NCBI GenBank assembly: GCA_038207265.1
Contig: JBBQZZ010000001.1
Location: forward strand, 1-64,000
Direction: 5' to 3'
DNA length: 64,000 nucleotides
Source of the DNA: JACMLD01 sp038207265
Lineage (GTDB): Bacteria > Bacteroidota > Bacteroidia > Chitinophagales > Chitinophagaceae
The position numbers and the translations under genes are program-made. Each line of letters starts with the position of its first letter. Within the stretch, counting starts at the first letter, position 1. The notes below the pieces were generated by a model. That model was not told where the DNA came from, did no database searches, and was given only the letters and a program-made list of their open reading frames with translations. This document shows positions 8,078 to 16,387 of the stretch, in pieces.

Positions 8078-9195
8078 TTACTTATCAGGGGTATTTTTAA
8101 ACTGCTGCGCAGTAAGCAGCATTCTCAACAGTTGATTCATTTGTGCATTAGTTTCAGTGGGTAATTTTTTTATATCATCGTCCGACATATTCTGTGTATT
8201 GTCAGGGAATTCAGTATGGTTGAGATAAACGATAACCAGATTTCTTTCGGGAATAACAATAATATATTTTCCAAGAGCACCTTCAGCGCTGAAACACTTA
8301 ATATCAGGTCCAAAATTATTAACCCACCATAAAAAGCCATAACCACCTCCGTCATTTGTAACAGAGTATGATTGTGTACTTTCGGTAATCCAATCAGCCG
8401 GCACTATTTGTTTTCCATCCCAGTTTCCTTTGCACAAATAGAAATAACCAAAACGCGCAAGGTCACGTGCACTCATTCTGAAATGATAAGCCGGGTAAAC
8501 AGATTTTTCATAATCAGGAGCGTTTGCAGCAGCGTATAAATAATACATATCCTGCTCTCTGAAATCTCGCATATGAAGTGGTACTGCAATGTCTTTATAG
8601 AATGCTGAAGCAATTTTTATATGTGTCTGCTTTTCAAAAATACTTCCCAATGTATTAAAATCCCAGTTGTTATAATACCAAAATGTCCCAGGCTGATGAG
8701 AGCCTCGCACAGGCATTTTTGACCGCATAGCCGGCGTACCTGCAACATAAGAATGATATATACCCGAACGTGCCTGTAACAGCATTTTTATGGTAGCTTG
8801 CTTTTCCTCTGGCGCTAAAGGTGGATTATCATCAACTCCTAATTCTTCAAGTTTTTTATTAATGTTTATGTCTCCATCATTCACATGAATGCCATATAAG
8901 CAACTTAAAAGGCTTTTTCTCATAGAGCTGATTTTGATACGCATAGTATCACTACCCCAATTTATAACTACTTTCCCTTTGTCAATTACCAGTAAACTGG
9001 CGGGTGGCAGACTATCAAAAAAAGATTTAGTCGCTTTTAATTTTCTTTCCGACCATCCACTTTTTACAAGATTTGATTCCTCCCAAGTTGAATTCGGAAA
9101 TGTAATATTTATTTTTTGAGAGAATGCAATTTCAGGAACGAAAAAATCAGAGATAAGAAAACAAGAAAATAATATTTTATCATCCTTTTTTTCAT
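8078..9195 (-). CDS. Serine hydrolase of the class C beta-lactamase/esterase family, frameshifted in the signal peptide
   Basis: The long frame encodes a beta-lactamase-fold hydrolase. The active-site SxxK motif is SMRK in ISSMRKSLLSCLYG, the YxN motif is in FWYYNNWDFNTLG, and family segments such as ARDLARFGYFYL and GGGYGFLWWVN follow. Such proteins are periplasmic esterases or D-peptidases. The frame's own far 5' end is not a leader, but the overlapping frame starting at ATG 9195 reads MKKRMIKYYFLVFLSLIF, a good signal peptide. One extra T in the T6 run (plus strand A6 at 9141-9146) would join it to FVPEIAFSQKINITF, with cleavage after FSQ. So a 1-nt deletion, or a homopolymer error, separates leader from enzyme. 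Export would fail if the deletion is real. Confidence 0.82.
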
Positions 9196-9220
9196 TGTTA
9201 TCTGAGTTTATGTTCCCCCG

Positions 9221-9472
9221 CACTGGCGCAAGCACGTCTTACGCTTATTTGATCAAAGGTTTTGTCGAATGCATAATAGTAAGACCGGCTAGTGTTTGAA
9301 TAATATATTTACTATAAGTAAATATACTTAGATATTAAATTACTTTATCCAGGCACAAGTAGTTCGAGGGGCAGTTATTTCTTATGCGTGCAAATCCAAA
9401 ATCGCCCATCAAAATCCCGTACATGCCAGACGCCAGGTTTTTGATAATATGACAACCTTGCGCCAGAATAGG
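9221..9472. repeat. Family A element, copy A7 with compensated hairpin core
   Basis: Hairpin 1 has left arm CTGGCGCAAGCACGTCTTAC and right arm GTAAGACCGGCTAGTG. Relative to copy A5 the core changed from GTCTAAC/GTTAGAC to GTCTTAC/GTAAGAC on both sides, keeping the pairing. Hairpin 2 follows, starting CAGGCACAAGTAGTTCGAGG, and the terminal motif is GACAACCTTGCGCCAGAATAG. The left arm overlaps the 5' flank of the serine hydrolase gene. The rest of the spacer to 9569 shows nothing further. Confidence 0.75.
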
Positions 9473-9569
9473 AAAATGCAGCGAAGGAAAAGGCACACCG
9501 ATAACGCAGGTTTGCTTTGTGACTGGCTTTATATGCCTGCGGTATGGGTGTGCCGTGTGTGTCGGTTGT

Positions 9570-11741
9570 TTAGAACTTTATTTTTAGTCCACCGTTTAAA
9601 ACAAAACCGTCAACAGGTGCATAGATGTCGCGAAAGGTTGGGTTTGTAATTGTCCCTGTGTAAATCGTGTCAAACTTTGTCTGCCGTGTGTCACTAAAAT
9701 TTTCAAAGTTGGCGAAGATTGAAAAGTTTTTCCAAAGTTTTTCAATCATAAATCCTGTGAGCCAATATTGTTTTCCTGTTGCTCCGTCATTTAGTTTTTG
9801 CGAACTGAAATAATACGCCTCCAAACCAATTTTCAATTTGTCCTCAATCTCGTAAACCAAAACATTATTCAAACGGTGTCTTGCTACCAAAGGAAATTCT
9901 GTTGTAGTTGTGTAGTGCTGTTTTACATCTGCTAAAGTGTAACCCACAAAAAGTTTAAAGTTTTTGTAAGTGAGTTTGATGTTTGTTTCCATTCCTTTTG
10001 TGTCATTAAAACCGTATGGCTGCAAATATTCAAAATAAGCGTTTACAGTTGCTGTAAGCATTAAAGGATTATCAATTCGTGTATAGAAAAAAAGTTGATT
10101 GACGCTTAAAGAAACCTTGTTGTTACATAAACTTGTTCTGTAGTTGATGTCAAAATTACCGCCATATGATTTTTCTGCATTTGTGCTTTTCACATCAATA
10201 GGCAAAATATTTTTAAACTGAATTTTCTCTCCGTCCTCTGTAAAAACAGTTGGGGTTTTGTAACCAAGTCCACCGCCAATTCGTGAAGTGAAATGACTAT
10301 TTATTTTGAACAAAGCGGAAATTCTCGGAAGAATAAAAAAACCATAATCGTTTTGATAATCACCTCGCAAACCTGTTTCAAGGGTAAATATTTTTGAAGC
10401 GTTCCAGGTGTTTAGTACAAATGCACCAATCGTATTTTGATTGTAATTGACTGGGATTATTGTATCATGTTTGTCCTGGGTAAATTTATCTGTAAGAAAA
10501 TTTACTCCTGTAATCCATTCTAATTTTTCTTTCTTGTAATTGTAATCAACTTCGGTGTAAGTGGACAGTTGCACTCCCGAAAATGTGTAACCTGGAACTT
10601 GTATTGAGCGGTCGTAATAACTCACACTGTTTTTGAAACTCATTTTTGAGTTGTCATTTATTTTATGCTCAAACGAAAGTTGTGTGCTGTAACGGTCTGT
10701 TCTATTTTTTTCAAAGTAGGAATGTATGCTGTCCGCTTTTCCCTCAATGAATTTAATGTCGCCACCAATGCGATTTTCAAGGGTTGCATTTACTCCAAAG
10801 TACATTGTTGTTTTGCTGTTGAAGTTGAAAAATATTTTTGGATTAATTGTGTAACGGTCAAACTTTGGAATTGCTGTTAAGCCAATCTTTGCAGGGTCAT
10901 AAGGTGTGCCGTGATTGTATGATGCAAAAATTGTTGTTCCTACTTTCTTAAACTTCTGAGAATAGAAACCACTTGCATCCAATCCTAAGGCAGATGTTCC
11001 GTTGAGCATAAATTTCAATTCTCTTTCTTCTTTAGGAACTTTTGAAACAAGATTTACCAAACCTGCTATTGCCCCGCCACCATAAAGTGTAGATGAACTC
11101 CCTTTAATTACTTCAACTTGTTTCAAATCAAGTGGAACAATTTGCAAAAGTCCTAACCCACCCGAAAAGCCCGAATACAAAGGGAAGCCATCACGAATTA
11201 TTTGAGTGTATTTTCCGTCAAGTCCTTGTATGCGGATTGAAGAATTATAGCTCGTGGCTGATGTTTGTTGCGTTTGTATTCCTGTGCTTTCATTCAACAT
11301 CATTCTAATGTCGCCAGGTTTCATATTTCCTTTCTCTTCCAATTCTTCGCCCGATATTGTTTCAACTCTTGTAGGGATATTGGCAATGGAACGGCTGCTT
11401 CTCGTGGCAGTAACAACTACTTCTTCATTTTCCTTCTCTGCTTCATCCAAAAGTATTTCAATTGTTTCATCGGAAACAAGCGGAAAGATTAGCAGTAATT
11501 CTTTGTCTTGAAAACCAATATAAGATATAACAATTTCCTGTCTACCTGCCGCAATATTTTTCAGGATAACAAAACCCAAACTATCAGCAGCAGTTGATTT
11601 GTTTAGTGTTTTAATTGTAACAGTAGCTCCCTGTAATGGCTGTTTTTCTTTGCCGCCTTTAATAAAGGCTTTAAAAGTATTTTGGGCATTAGTTATCATA
11701 GTACATAGCAGAAGTATACAAATGAGGAATATTTTTTTCAT
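9570..11741 (-). CDS. TonB-dependent outer-membrane receptor
   Basis: The product has 723 residues: signal peptide (MKKIFLICILLLCTMITNAQ), a carboxypeptidase-regulatory-like domain (about 22-105), a plug domain (about 115-235) and a 22-strand barrel. The plug has NIPTRVETISGEELEE and the conserved VEVIKGSSSTLYGGGAIAGLVNLVSK. The final strand ends DGFVLNGGLKIKF. Such receptors import siderophores, metal complexes, vitamins or glycans using TonB energy. There is no SusD partner, so a metal or cofactor substrate is more likely than a polysaccharide. It is preceded on the same strand, 73 nt away, by a small Cys/His-rich exported protein, which also suggests a metal. No regulatory RNA was recognised. 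Confidence 0.93.
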   Translation of the reverse strand: MKKIFLICILLLCTMITNAQNTFKAFIKGGKEKQPLQGATVTIKTLNKSTAADSLGFVILKNIAAGRQEIVISYIGFQDKELLLIFPLVSDETIEILLDEAEKENEEVVVTATRSSRSIANIPTRVETISGEELEEKGNMKPGDIRMMLNESTGIQTQQTSATSYNSSIRIQGLDGKYTQIIRDGFPLYSGFSGGLGLLQIVPLDLKQVEVIKGSSSTLYGGGAIAGLVNLVSKVPKEERELKFMLNGTSALGLDASGFYSQKFKKVGTTIFASYNHGTPYDPAKIGLTAIPKFDRYTINPKIFFNFNSKTTMYFGVNATLENRIGGDIKFIEGKADSIHSYFEKNRTDRYSTQLSFEHKINDNSKMSFKNSVSYYDRSIQVPGYTFSGVQLSTYTEVDYNYKKEKLEWITGVNFLTDKFTQDKHDTIIPVNYNQNTIGAFVLNTWNASKIFTLETGLRGDYQNDYGFFILPRISALFKINSHFTSRIGGGLGYKTPTVFTEDGEKIQFKNILPIDVKSTNAEKSYGGNFDINYRTSLCNNKVSLSVNQLFFYTRIDNPLMLTATVNAYFEYLQPYGFNDTKGMETNIKLTYKNFKLFVGYTLADVKQHYTTTTEFPLVARHRLNNVLVYEIEDKLKIGLEAYYFSSQKLNDGATGKQYWLTGFMIEKLWKNFSIFANFENFSDTRQTKFDTIYTGTITNPTFRDIYAPVDGFVLNGGLKIKF

Positions 11742-11814
11742 TTTTTAATTTGATTGACGATAAATAGAAGTAACCGGTGTTATTTCAAACACTGGTTGTA
11801 TTAATAAAGATGTG

Positions 11815-12123
11815 TCAACCAATTTTAGGCGGCTGCCAAAAAGACGAAATGTATTGTGGAAAATATATTTGTGTGTAATGTGGAAAAGCAGGGTTGCTCA
11901 ACTGTGGCGGTGTGTAAAGCTGAAGGTAGTTTGTCGTGATAGCGAAGCCTGCACAATTGCCACATAATGCAAAAGGGGAACAGTTTGTACAATCGTCATT
12001 ATGTTTGTGAGTGTCGTTAGAACTGGATTGTTCTGTTCGGTCGTTGCAATTGTCCATTGTACAACAGGGAACTATTGATAGCAACAGAATATAAATAGCA
12101 AATATGAATGTAAATGTTTTCAC
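11815..12123 (-). CDS. Small exported Cys/His-rich protein (DUF6660-like)
   Basis: The 102-residue product has a signal peptide (KTFTFIFAIYILLLSIVPC). A polar stretch rich in Cys and His follows (CCTMDNCNDR, THKHNDDCTNCSPFALCGNC), and the C-terminus contains aromatic/proline motifs (LYTPPQLSNP, FPQYISSFWQPPKI). This pattern matches the short DUF6660-type proteins usually encoded just upstream of TonB receptors or heavy-metal efflux genes in Bacteroidota. A metal-binding role is inferred from the residues only. It precedes the receptor gene in the same direction and is probably co-transcribed with it. A TACCTTTG element lies 6 bp upstream of the start. Confidence 0.75.
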   Translation of the reverse strand: MKTFTFIFAIYILLLSIVPCCTMDNCNDRTEQSSSNDTHKHNDDCTNCSPFALCGNCAGFAITTNYLQLYTPPQLSNPAFPHYTQIYFPQYISSFWQPPKIG

Positions 12124-12128
12124 TGTTA

Positions 12129-12136
12129 CAAAGGTA
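12129..12136 (-). promoter_or_regulatory. Putative -7 promoter element for the small protein/TonB operon
   Basis: On the minus strand the sequence is TACCTTTG, matching TAnnTTTG. It sits only 6 bp before the ATG, so either the mRNA is nearly leaderless or the real start is downstream. Confidence 0.3.
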
Positions 12137-12169
12137 AGCCATGAGTCTGGTTGAAGATTGCTGTGCCTG

Positions 12170-12247
12170 GAAAATTTGGCCTTTTTGCAATGTTAGCTTG
12201 GTGTCGGAGTTTTGTGAGCCTGTGAATGTGCCAAAATGTACGTTGGG
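12170..12247. repeat. Family C short repeat, second copy
   Basis: This resembles 975-1066: both contain a TTTTGCAATG or TTTTTGAAAG block, TTTGTGAGCCT, AATGTGC and ACGTTGG or GCGTTGG in the same order. It lies 5' of the DUF6660-like gene and immediately before family A copy A8. No coding potential. Confidence 0.55.
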
Positions 12248-12300
12248 TTGTTGAAGTTCCTTGTATCAAGCCCTACGATGTAACGTCTGCTGTAGGGTTG

Positions 12301-12888
12301 CCTATAACTGTCTTATTTACGCACCTTAGTTTACCAAGTACGCCAATACGCCCAATCACTTGCGTTTACACAACCAAATTTTACTATTGTCTAAATACTA
12401 TTTAGTAATCTGAAAATTGTATCCGCATAAAAGTTTTGTGTTTGTTAGTATGGTTCAAATTCCTTGCAGTCATGAAATAAGTTTAAGGTTATAGTGAAAA
12501 TACCAGGGCTGACACAGTCACAATCTATTCAAACTTATATTGTCAGCCTAAAGAGTTGCTGCAAATTTTATTAAGCCTTCAAAAAAGATTTGACTGTTCA
12601 GCGAGCAACCTCCCCGCAATTGTGCAAGCATGGTTTAACAAAACCAAGCACCTGGCGCAGGCGTGCCTAACGGTTAGTTAATGTATCTTATCGTTAGTGC
12701 AAGATAGTTAGAGCTGTTTGTGCTGGATTAATATTCTGTAACAAAAAATTAAGAAATTAATTTAAAAATGCTTTATGCAGGCACAAGTAGTTCGAAGGGC
12801 CGTAACATTTTTAAACTGCATAATCAAAATGGCCCTTCGAAACACTTGCGCCAGGTCTCTGATAGTCATAACAAGCTTGCGCCATGTT
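12301..12888. repeat. Family A element, long copy A8, running into the truncated AraC gene
   Basis: The left module matches A1 and A9 (CTTATTTACGCACC, TTTACCAAGTACGCCAATAC). Hairpin 1 has core GCCTAAC (12665) and GTTAGAG (12706). Hairpin 2 is the best-preserved in the window: CAAGTAGTTCGAAGGGCC and GGCCCTTCGAAACACTTG pair at nearly every position around a 29-nt loop. The right end (AACAAGCTTGCGCCATG) has become the last codons of the AraC-like fragment. Confidence 0.8.
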
Positions 12889-13688
12889 GGGGGCTTTTGT
12901 ATCACGTTCTTTTAGCTCAACAGTTTTATTAATTGTGTCATCTGTAATAAGTATATTACTATTGTATTTATTTGGGCTTTGTAAATCAATTTTTGTTTCA
13001 GTAGTTCCATTATTTGTAATGTAACCGGAATCTTCAATATTTAACAACAGCTCATTATTAACAACGGCTTCTTCATTCCTATTTTCATGCCTGAATAAAA
13101 CTCCCCGGAATATTTCGGGAGTCCGCAGTGCTTTTAGCACCATAAAGCAAACTAATACCAAACTCATTAATGTGATTAAAATTGTAATCCATCCTATCAG
13201 TTTTATTCCAGCAGGATAGCGATAATTTTAGAAAACAAGAAAAAATGAGCAATGAGTATTAAAAATGAGATTTGTCTGAGCCAAGTATATGTTACTGCCA
13301 ACTGTTGGGAATAGTTCTGCAGATATATTTTTTTATAATAATTAAGGTATCTGAAAATAGGAAATAAATAAACAGCACTTTGAATTTTAAGGATAACATT
13401 AAAAATGAAAGAAAAATCATCGGAAGGATAATTAAGTATTGGAACATTAAAATTGCGGAATATAGAAACCTGAAACAACAAAGCAATCACAGAAAATATA
13501 GATACTGCTCCATGCCAAAGATGTTTGATACGCAACTTAAAATCTATAAAACAAACTTTTCTGACATATAAGAAAAAAACAGGCATTTGCAACATGGCAA
13601 AGACCATACGTAAGGCATTAATAAAGGGTTTGCCATTTAGTGAATTTGGCAATATCGAGGCCGCAATGTCTGATAAAATGAGCATCAA
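12811..13688 (-). pseudogene. Remnant of an AraC-type regulator with a membrane sensor N-terminus
   Basis: The first open part (13688-13203) encodes at least four membrane segments, with FLYVRKVCFIDFKLRIKHLW and RYLNYYKKIYLQNYSQQLAV typical of the 7TM sensor half of Bacteroidota AraC-family regulators. The frame ends at a TAA at 13203. In the next frame, with no gap, the product continues PAGIKLIGWITILITLMSLV and then KALRTPEIFRG, the family's end-of-membrane motif. So a frameshift lies near 13205-13215. After a polar linker the second part runs into family A copy A8. The last 20 or so codons are repeat-derived and the DNA-binding helix-turn-helix domain is absent. I judge it non-functional. 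Confidence 0.7.
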
Positions 13689-14277
13689 AAAAACCGACTA
13701 AAAAAATATTGGAGGTGATTTAGTAGTTAATAGAAAAAAGACAAGCAAGCAATAAATGAAAAAGGAAATGGTTTATATTGTTTGAAATATTTGTAGGTGC
13801 ATAAAGCATTTATAGTTTTTAGGGAGCGCTTATTTATATTACTTTATTGCAAGGTCATATTTCTTAGTCTGTCAAAAAGGAGTAATGAAAAAAAAGCAGG
13901 TAAATATTTATAAGTATTTTCATGATCGTGAGATGCTTTTAGCATTACGCCCAACGATACGGCTTTGCGATGGACGGTCATTTGAAAATCGTCAGCCGGA
14001 ACTATAGTTGATTTATAATTTAATGATGAAGATAGCAACAAAAGCTGATTTACTTCCTCTCCACTGGAACTATTGCTGATAGCGCACTGTAGCCGATTGT
14101 TACCACGTCTGCCAGCCTATTGCAAAGCCAATGTAAGCTGCCGTGTTAGAATTTGAGACTTTTATATAATCCAAATAAAAGTAAGATTAGCCCTACACCA
14201 TTAGTAATTTTCATTTCTCACTTTCTCGGCGGGTGTTCCTAACCCGGCTTTCCATGAATTAATATTATCTTGGAAAA
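13689..14277. other. Gene-free spacer with a diverged family B copy (13945-14152)
   Basis: No gene is supported. Bases 13945-14152 start TTACGCCCAACGATACGGC and end GCCGTGTTAGAA. They share CATTTGAAAATCGTC and CCGGAACTA with the other family B members. The terminal motifs GCCCAAC and GTTAGAA form an imperfect inverted pair. A minus-strand frame of 65 codons here is repeat-derived and not conserved. Confidence 0.5.
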
Positions 14278-14445
14278 ATGCCAGGCGATTTTAAGTATTT
14301 TCGAGTAAGAAAAAGTCATCTCTCACTTAACGAAGTCTATTTCCGAACTACGGTTATTAAAGAATGGAAATCTCTTTTGAAAAATCATTATGTGGATAAG
14401 TTATAATTGAGGAATGTCGGACACTCGCCAGGAAGTTTGGAATTT
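14278..14445 (+). pseudogene. Transposase remnant (Y1 type), N-terminal piece
   Basis: The frame begins MPGDFKYFRVRKSHLSLNEV and continues YFRTTVIKEWKSLLKNHY before a stop at 14405. The segment TVIKEWKSLLKN matches the opening KDWKHLLKND of the second remnant at 15467, so an internal part is missing. The following bases, GATAAGTTATAATTGAGGAA, recur at 15688 (GATAAGTTATGATTGAAGAA). Both pieces look like relics of one IS200/RAYT-like gene family. Confidence 0.5.
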
Positions 14446-14462
14446 TTATAAAAAACAAATAT

Positions 14463-15443
14463 ATGATGAACAACTTAACAAAAACAATAGAAGAAATTTC
14501 TAATGCTGCAGCCTTAACTGAGAAATGGATGTTAAAGCATATTTCTGACGAAAACTTATATACAAGCCGTCATGATGATCCCGTATCGTATTACAAGTGG
14601 CCACTAACTTTAATTTCACGGGAGAAGAAGGATGAGGCTTTCAGGCTTCTTAACTGGATTAACGAACAGTGCCTGGCTGAAAATGGCGACTATGTTTCCA
14701 GCCGTTCAGGGTTTCATAAAGAGTTTCATAATTATTCAACTCTTTGGATAGTTTTGGCAACCATTAAGCTTGGGGATACCGCACTCACTAAAAAATTACT
14801 CGATTTTATTCTAAAATACCATAACAGCCTGACAGGAGGACTGGCAACCTTTCCTGCAGAACAGGACATAATTACTGAAGATCCCGTTTCTACAGCATTT
14901 TTGGGTATGGTAGCCTGCGAGCTGAAAGATAAAAACCTGGCGGATAAAATACTTCATTATTTTGAAACCATACTTTCTTTACAAGATGAAGAGGAAAAAT
15001 TCTGGTTAAGAATAAAAACAGATGGATCAGTAATCAAGACCTTTCCCTCCGAAGCTGATCTTAAAACGTATTATATTACTATAGGAGAAGAAAATGAATG
15101 TTACTACTTTTTAGGGGCCGCTTGTTTCTTTATCGCCCGCTATATTGAAACTTTCGATAGCAGGCCTCTTTTTTTGGCCAATCAATTTGCCAAAGTGCTC
15201 GAAAAATGTGGCAGTAAGGCTCTTAGTACGATATGGGCAGCAAAAGTTGCGCCTGGCTGTGCTGCACTATATTCAATAACTTCTGATAAACGTTTTTTTG
15301 ATCTTGCATATCCTGTTATTCGCACAGTTTTGAACTTGCAATCGCCAGGAGGTTATTGGATGAAAAATAATAAGCCCTGGATTACTGTTTCCGCAGAGCA
15401 ATGTTTCTGGCAAACCGATATTTGCAAACGCTTTCAGAAGTAA
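14463..15443 (+). CDS. Uncharacterised 326-residue helical protein, possibly an alpha/alpha-barrel
   Basis: I do not recognise a named family. The protein is soluble, has no signal peptide, and consists of regularly spaced helices with loops such as SYYKWPLTLISREKKDEA, YSTLWIVLATIKLGD, STAFLGMVACELKD and ENECYYFLGAACFF. The C-terminus is PGGYWMKNNKPWITVSAEQC. The spacing and the closing tryptophan/glycine-rich segment are reminiscent of (alpha/alpha)6 toroids such as terpenoid-cyclase-like or glycan-processing folds, but no catalytic signature (for example DxDD or QW repeats) is present. The gene stands alone and is bracketed by two transposase remnants that share a 3' motif. Either ATG at 14463 or 14466 may be the start. 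Confidence 0.7.
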   Translation: MMNNLTKTIEEISNAAALTEKWMLKHISDENLYTSRHDDPVSYYKWPLTLISREKKDEAFRLLNWINEQCLAENGDYVSSRSGFHKEFHNYSTLWIVLATIKLGDTALTKKLLDFILKYHNSLTGGLATFPAEQDIITEDPVSTAFLGMVACELKDKNLADKILHYFETILSLQDEEEKFWLRIKTDGSVIKTFPSEADLKTYYITIGEENECYYFLGAACFFIARYIETFDSRPLFLANQFAKVLEKCGSKALSTIWAAKVAPGCAALYSITSDKRFFDLAYPVIRTVLNLQSPGGYWMKNNKPWITVSAEQCFWQTDICKRFQK

Positions 15444-15466
15444 AAGCCGCTTATCATTAAATAAAT

Positions 15467-15735
15467 AAAGCTAAAAGATTGGAAACATCTGCTGAAGAAC
15501 GATGAAATGAAGATGATTATCATACAAAGTTTTCAATGGCTTGTTCAGCATGAGTTAGTTCATATTTACGGATATGTTGTGATGCCGAATCATATTCATG
15601 TATTATGGGAACAAATAAAAATGAATGATAAAGAAACACCAAAGGAAATCTTTGAGAAATATACGGGACATATATATTTAAACCATGGATAAGTTATGAT
15701 TGAAGAATGTCGGGTGGGGACATCCGTCAGGAAAG
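15467..15735 (+). pseudogene. Transposase remnant (Y1 type) with HUH motif
   Basis: The frame reads KDWKHLLKNDEMKMIIIQSF, then HIYGYVVMPNHIHVLWEQIK with the HxH pair, and stops after GHIYLNHG at about 15692. The normal C-terminal half with the catalytic tyrosine is missing. The stretch after the stop resembles the end of the remnant at 14393-14440. This is a decayed transposase, not a functional gene. Confidence 0.65.
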
Positions 15736-16064
15736 GGGAAAATTAAAATATGCCCAAAAAAAATGTCCGGGCGTTAATTTTATTCCGCTGTCAGCAAAAC
15801 CAGTTTTGTAAGTAACATTTAAATGTACGTGTCTCTGTTTGTACCAAAAGGTTTTGCAACTTGATTAAAATAATTATCGTTGTCTTGTCCTAATAATTTA
15901 AGTGTTTTTTTGCGGTCAAGGAATGTGCTTCACAGTACTAATTTACACCTGTCACTTTGAAGAATTTGAAATCAATCACATTGCCGAAGTTCTAAAAACG
16001 GAGCGATAGTCTGTTATTTCAGGAGTTTCTATTTAGTCTGCTGACTTCATTGGTACTGTCGCAA
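15736..16064. other. Gene-free spacer with a possible sigma-factor relic
   Basis: No intact gene is seen. On the plus strand bases 15950-16008 read CHFEEFEINHIAEVLKTER before a stop, resembling the region 4 helix-turn-helix of ECF sigma factors (HFEEFxxxEIAEVL). No upstream domain is recognisable, so it may be a relic or chance. Confidence 0.25.
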
Positions 16065-16356
16065 CATAACTGCCAACGATCATGGCTTGGCGATGTTGGG
16101 GTATTTGAAAATCGTCCGCCCGTAACCGCTGCCGATTGAAAAACAAATGTACAAGGTAACTTACAAATGCCCACCGATGCTTGTCCTGCCCGAAACAACT
16201 GCTACCATGTTGCTGAAGATGAAGATAACAACGTCCTGCCCCAATATTGCCAAACCCCATCCTATGTTTACAATTCAATAAATTTAGTAATCAGAAAAGA
16301 ATAACAATAGAAAGAACAAGGGGTGGAGTAAGACTGACAAACCGCATGTTGGCTGA
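16065..16356. repeat. Family B element, copy B1
   Basis: This roughly 290-bp non-coding sequence is about 97% identical to 20252-20546 (about 8 differences counted by eye). It starts ATAACTGCCAACGATCATGG and ends CGCATGTTGGCTGAAG, so its ends carry the inverted pair GCCAAC/GTTGGC. A minus-strand frame is open in both copies, but the base differences there are mostly replacement changes, which argues against a protein. Confidence 0.85.
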
Positions 16357-16387
16357 AGTGCTTTCTAGAAATTTGGCACCCAACTGA

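Noticed and set aside
16033..16278. Minus-strand open frame in family B copy B1, with a homologue at 20209-20466 in copy B2
   Set aside because: It is open in both copies only because they are 97% identical. Most differences inside it change amino acids, the start context is poor, and the diverged family B copies do not keep the frame.
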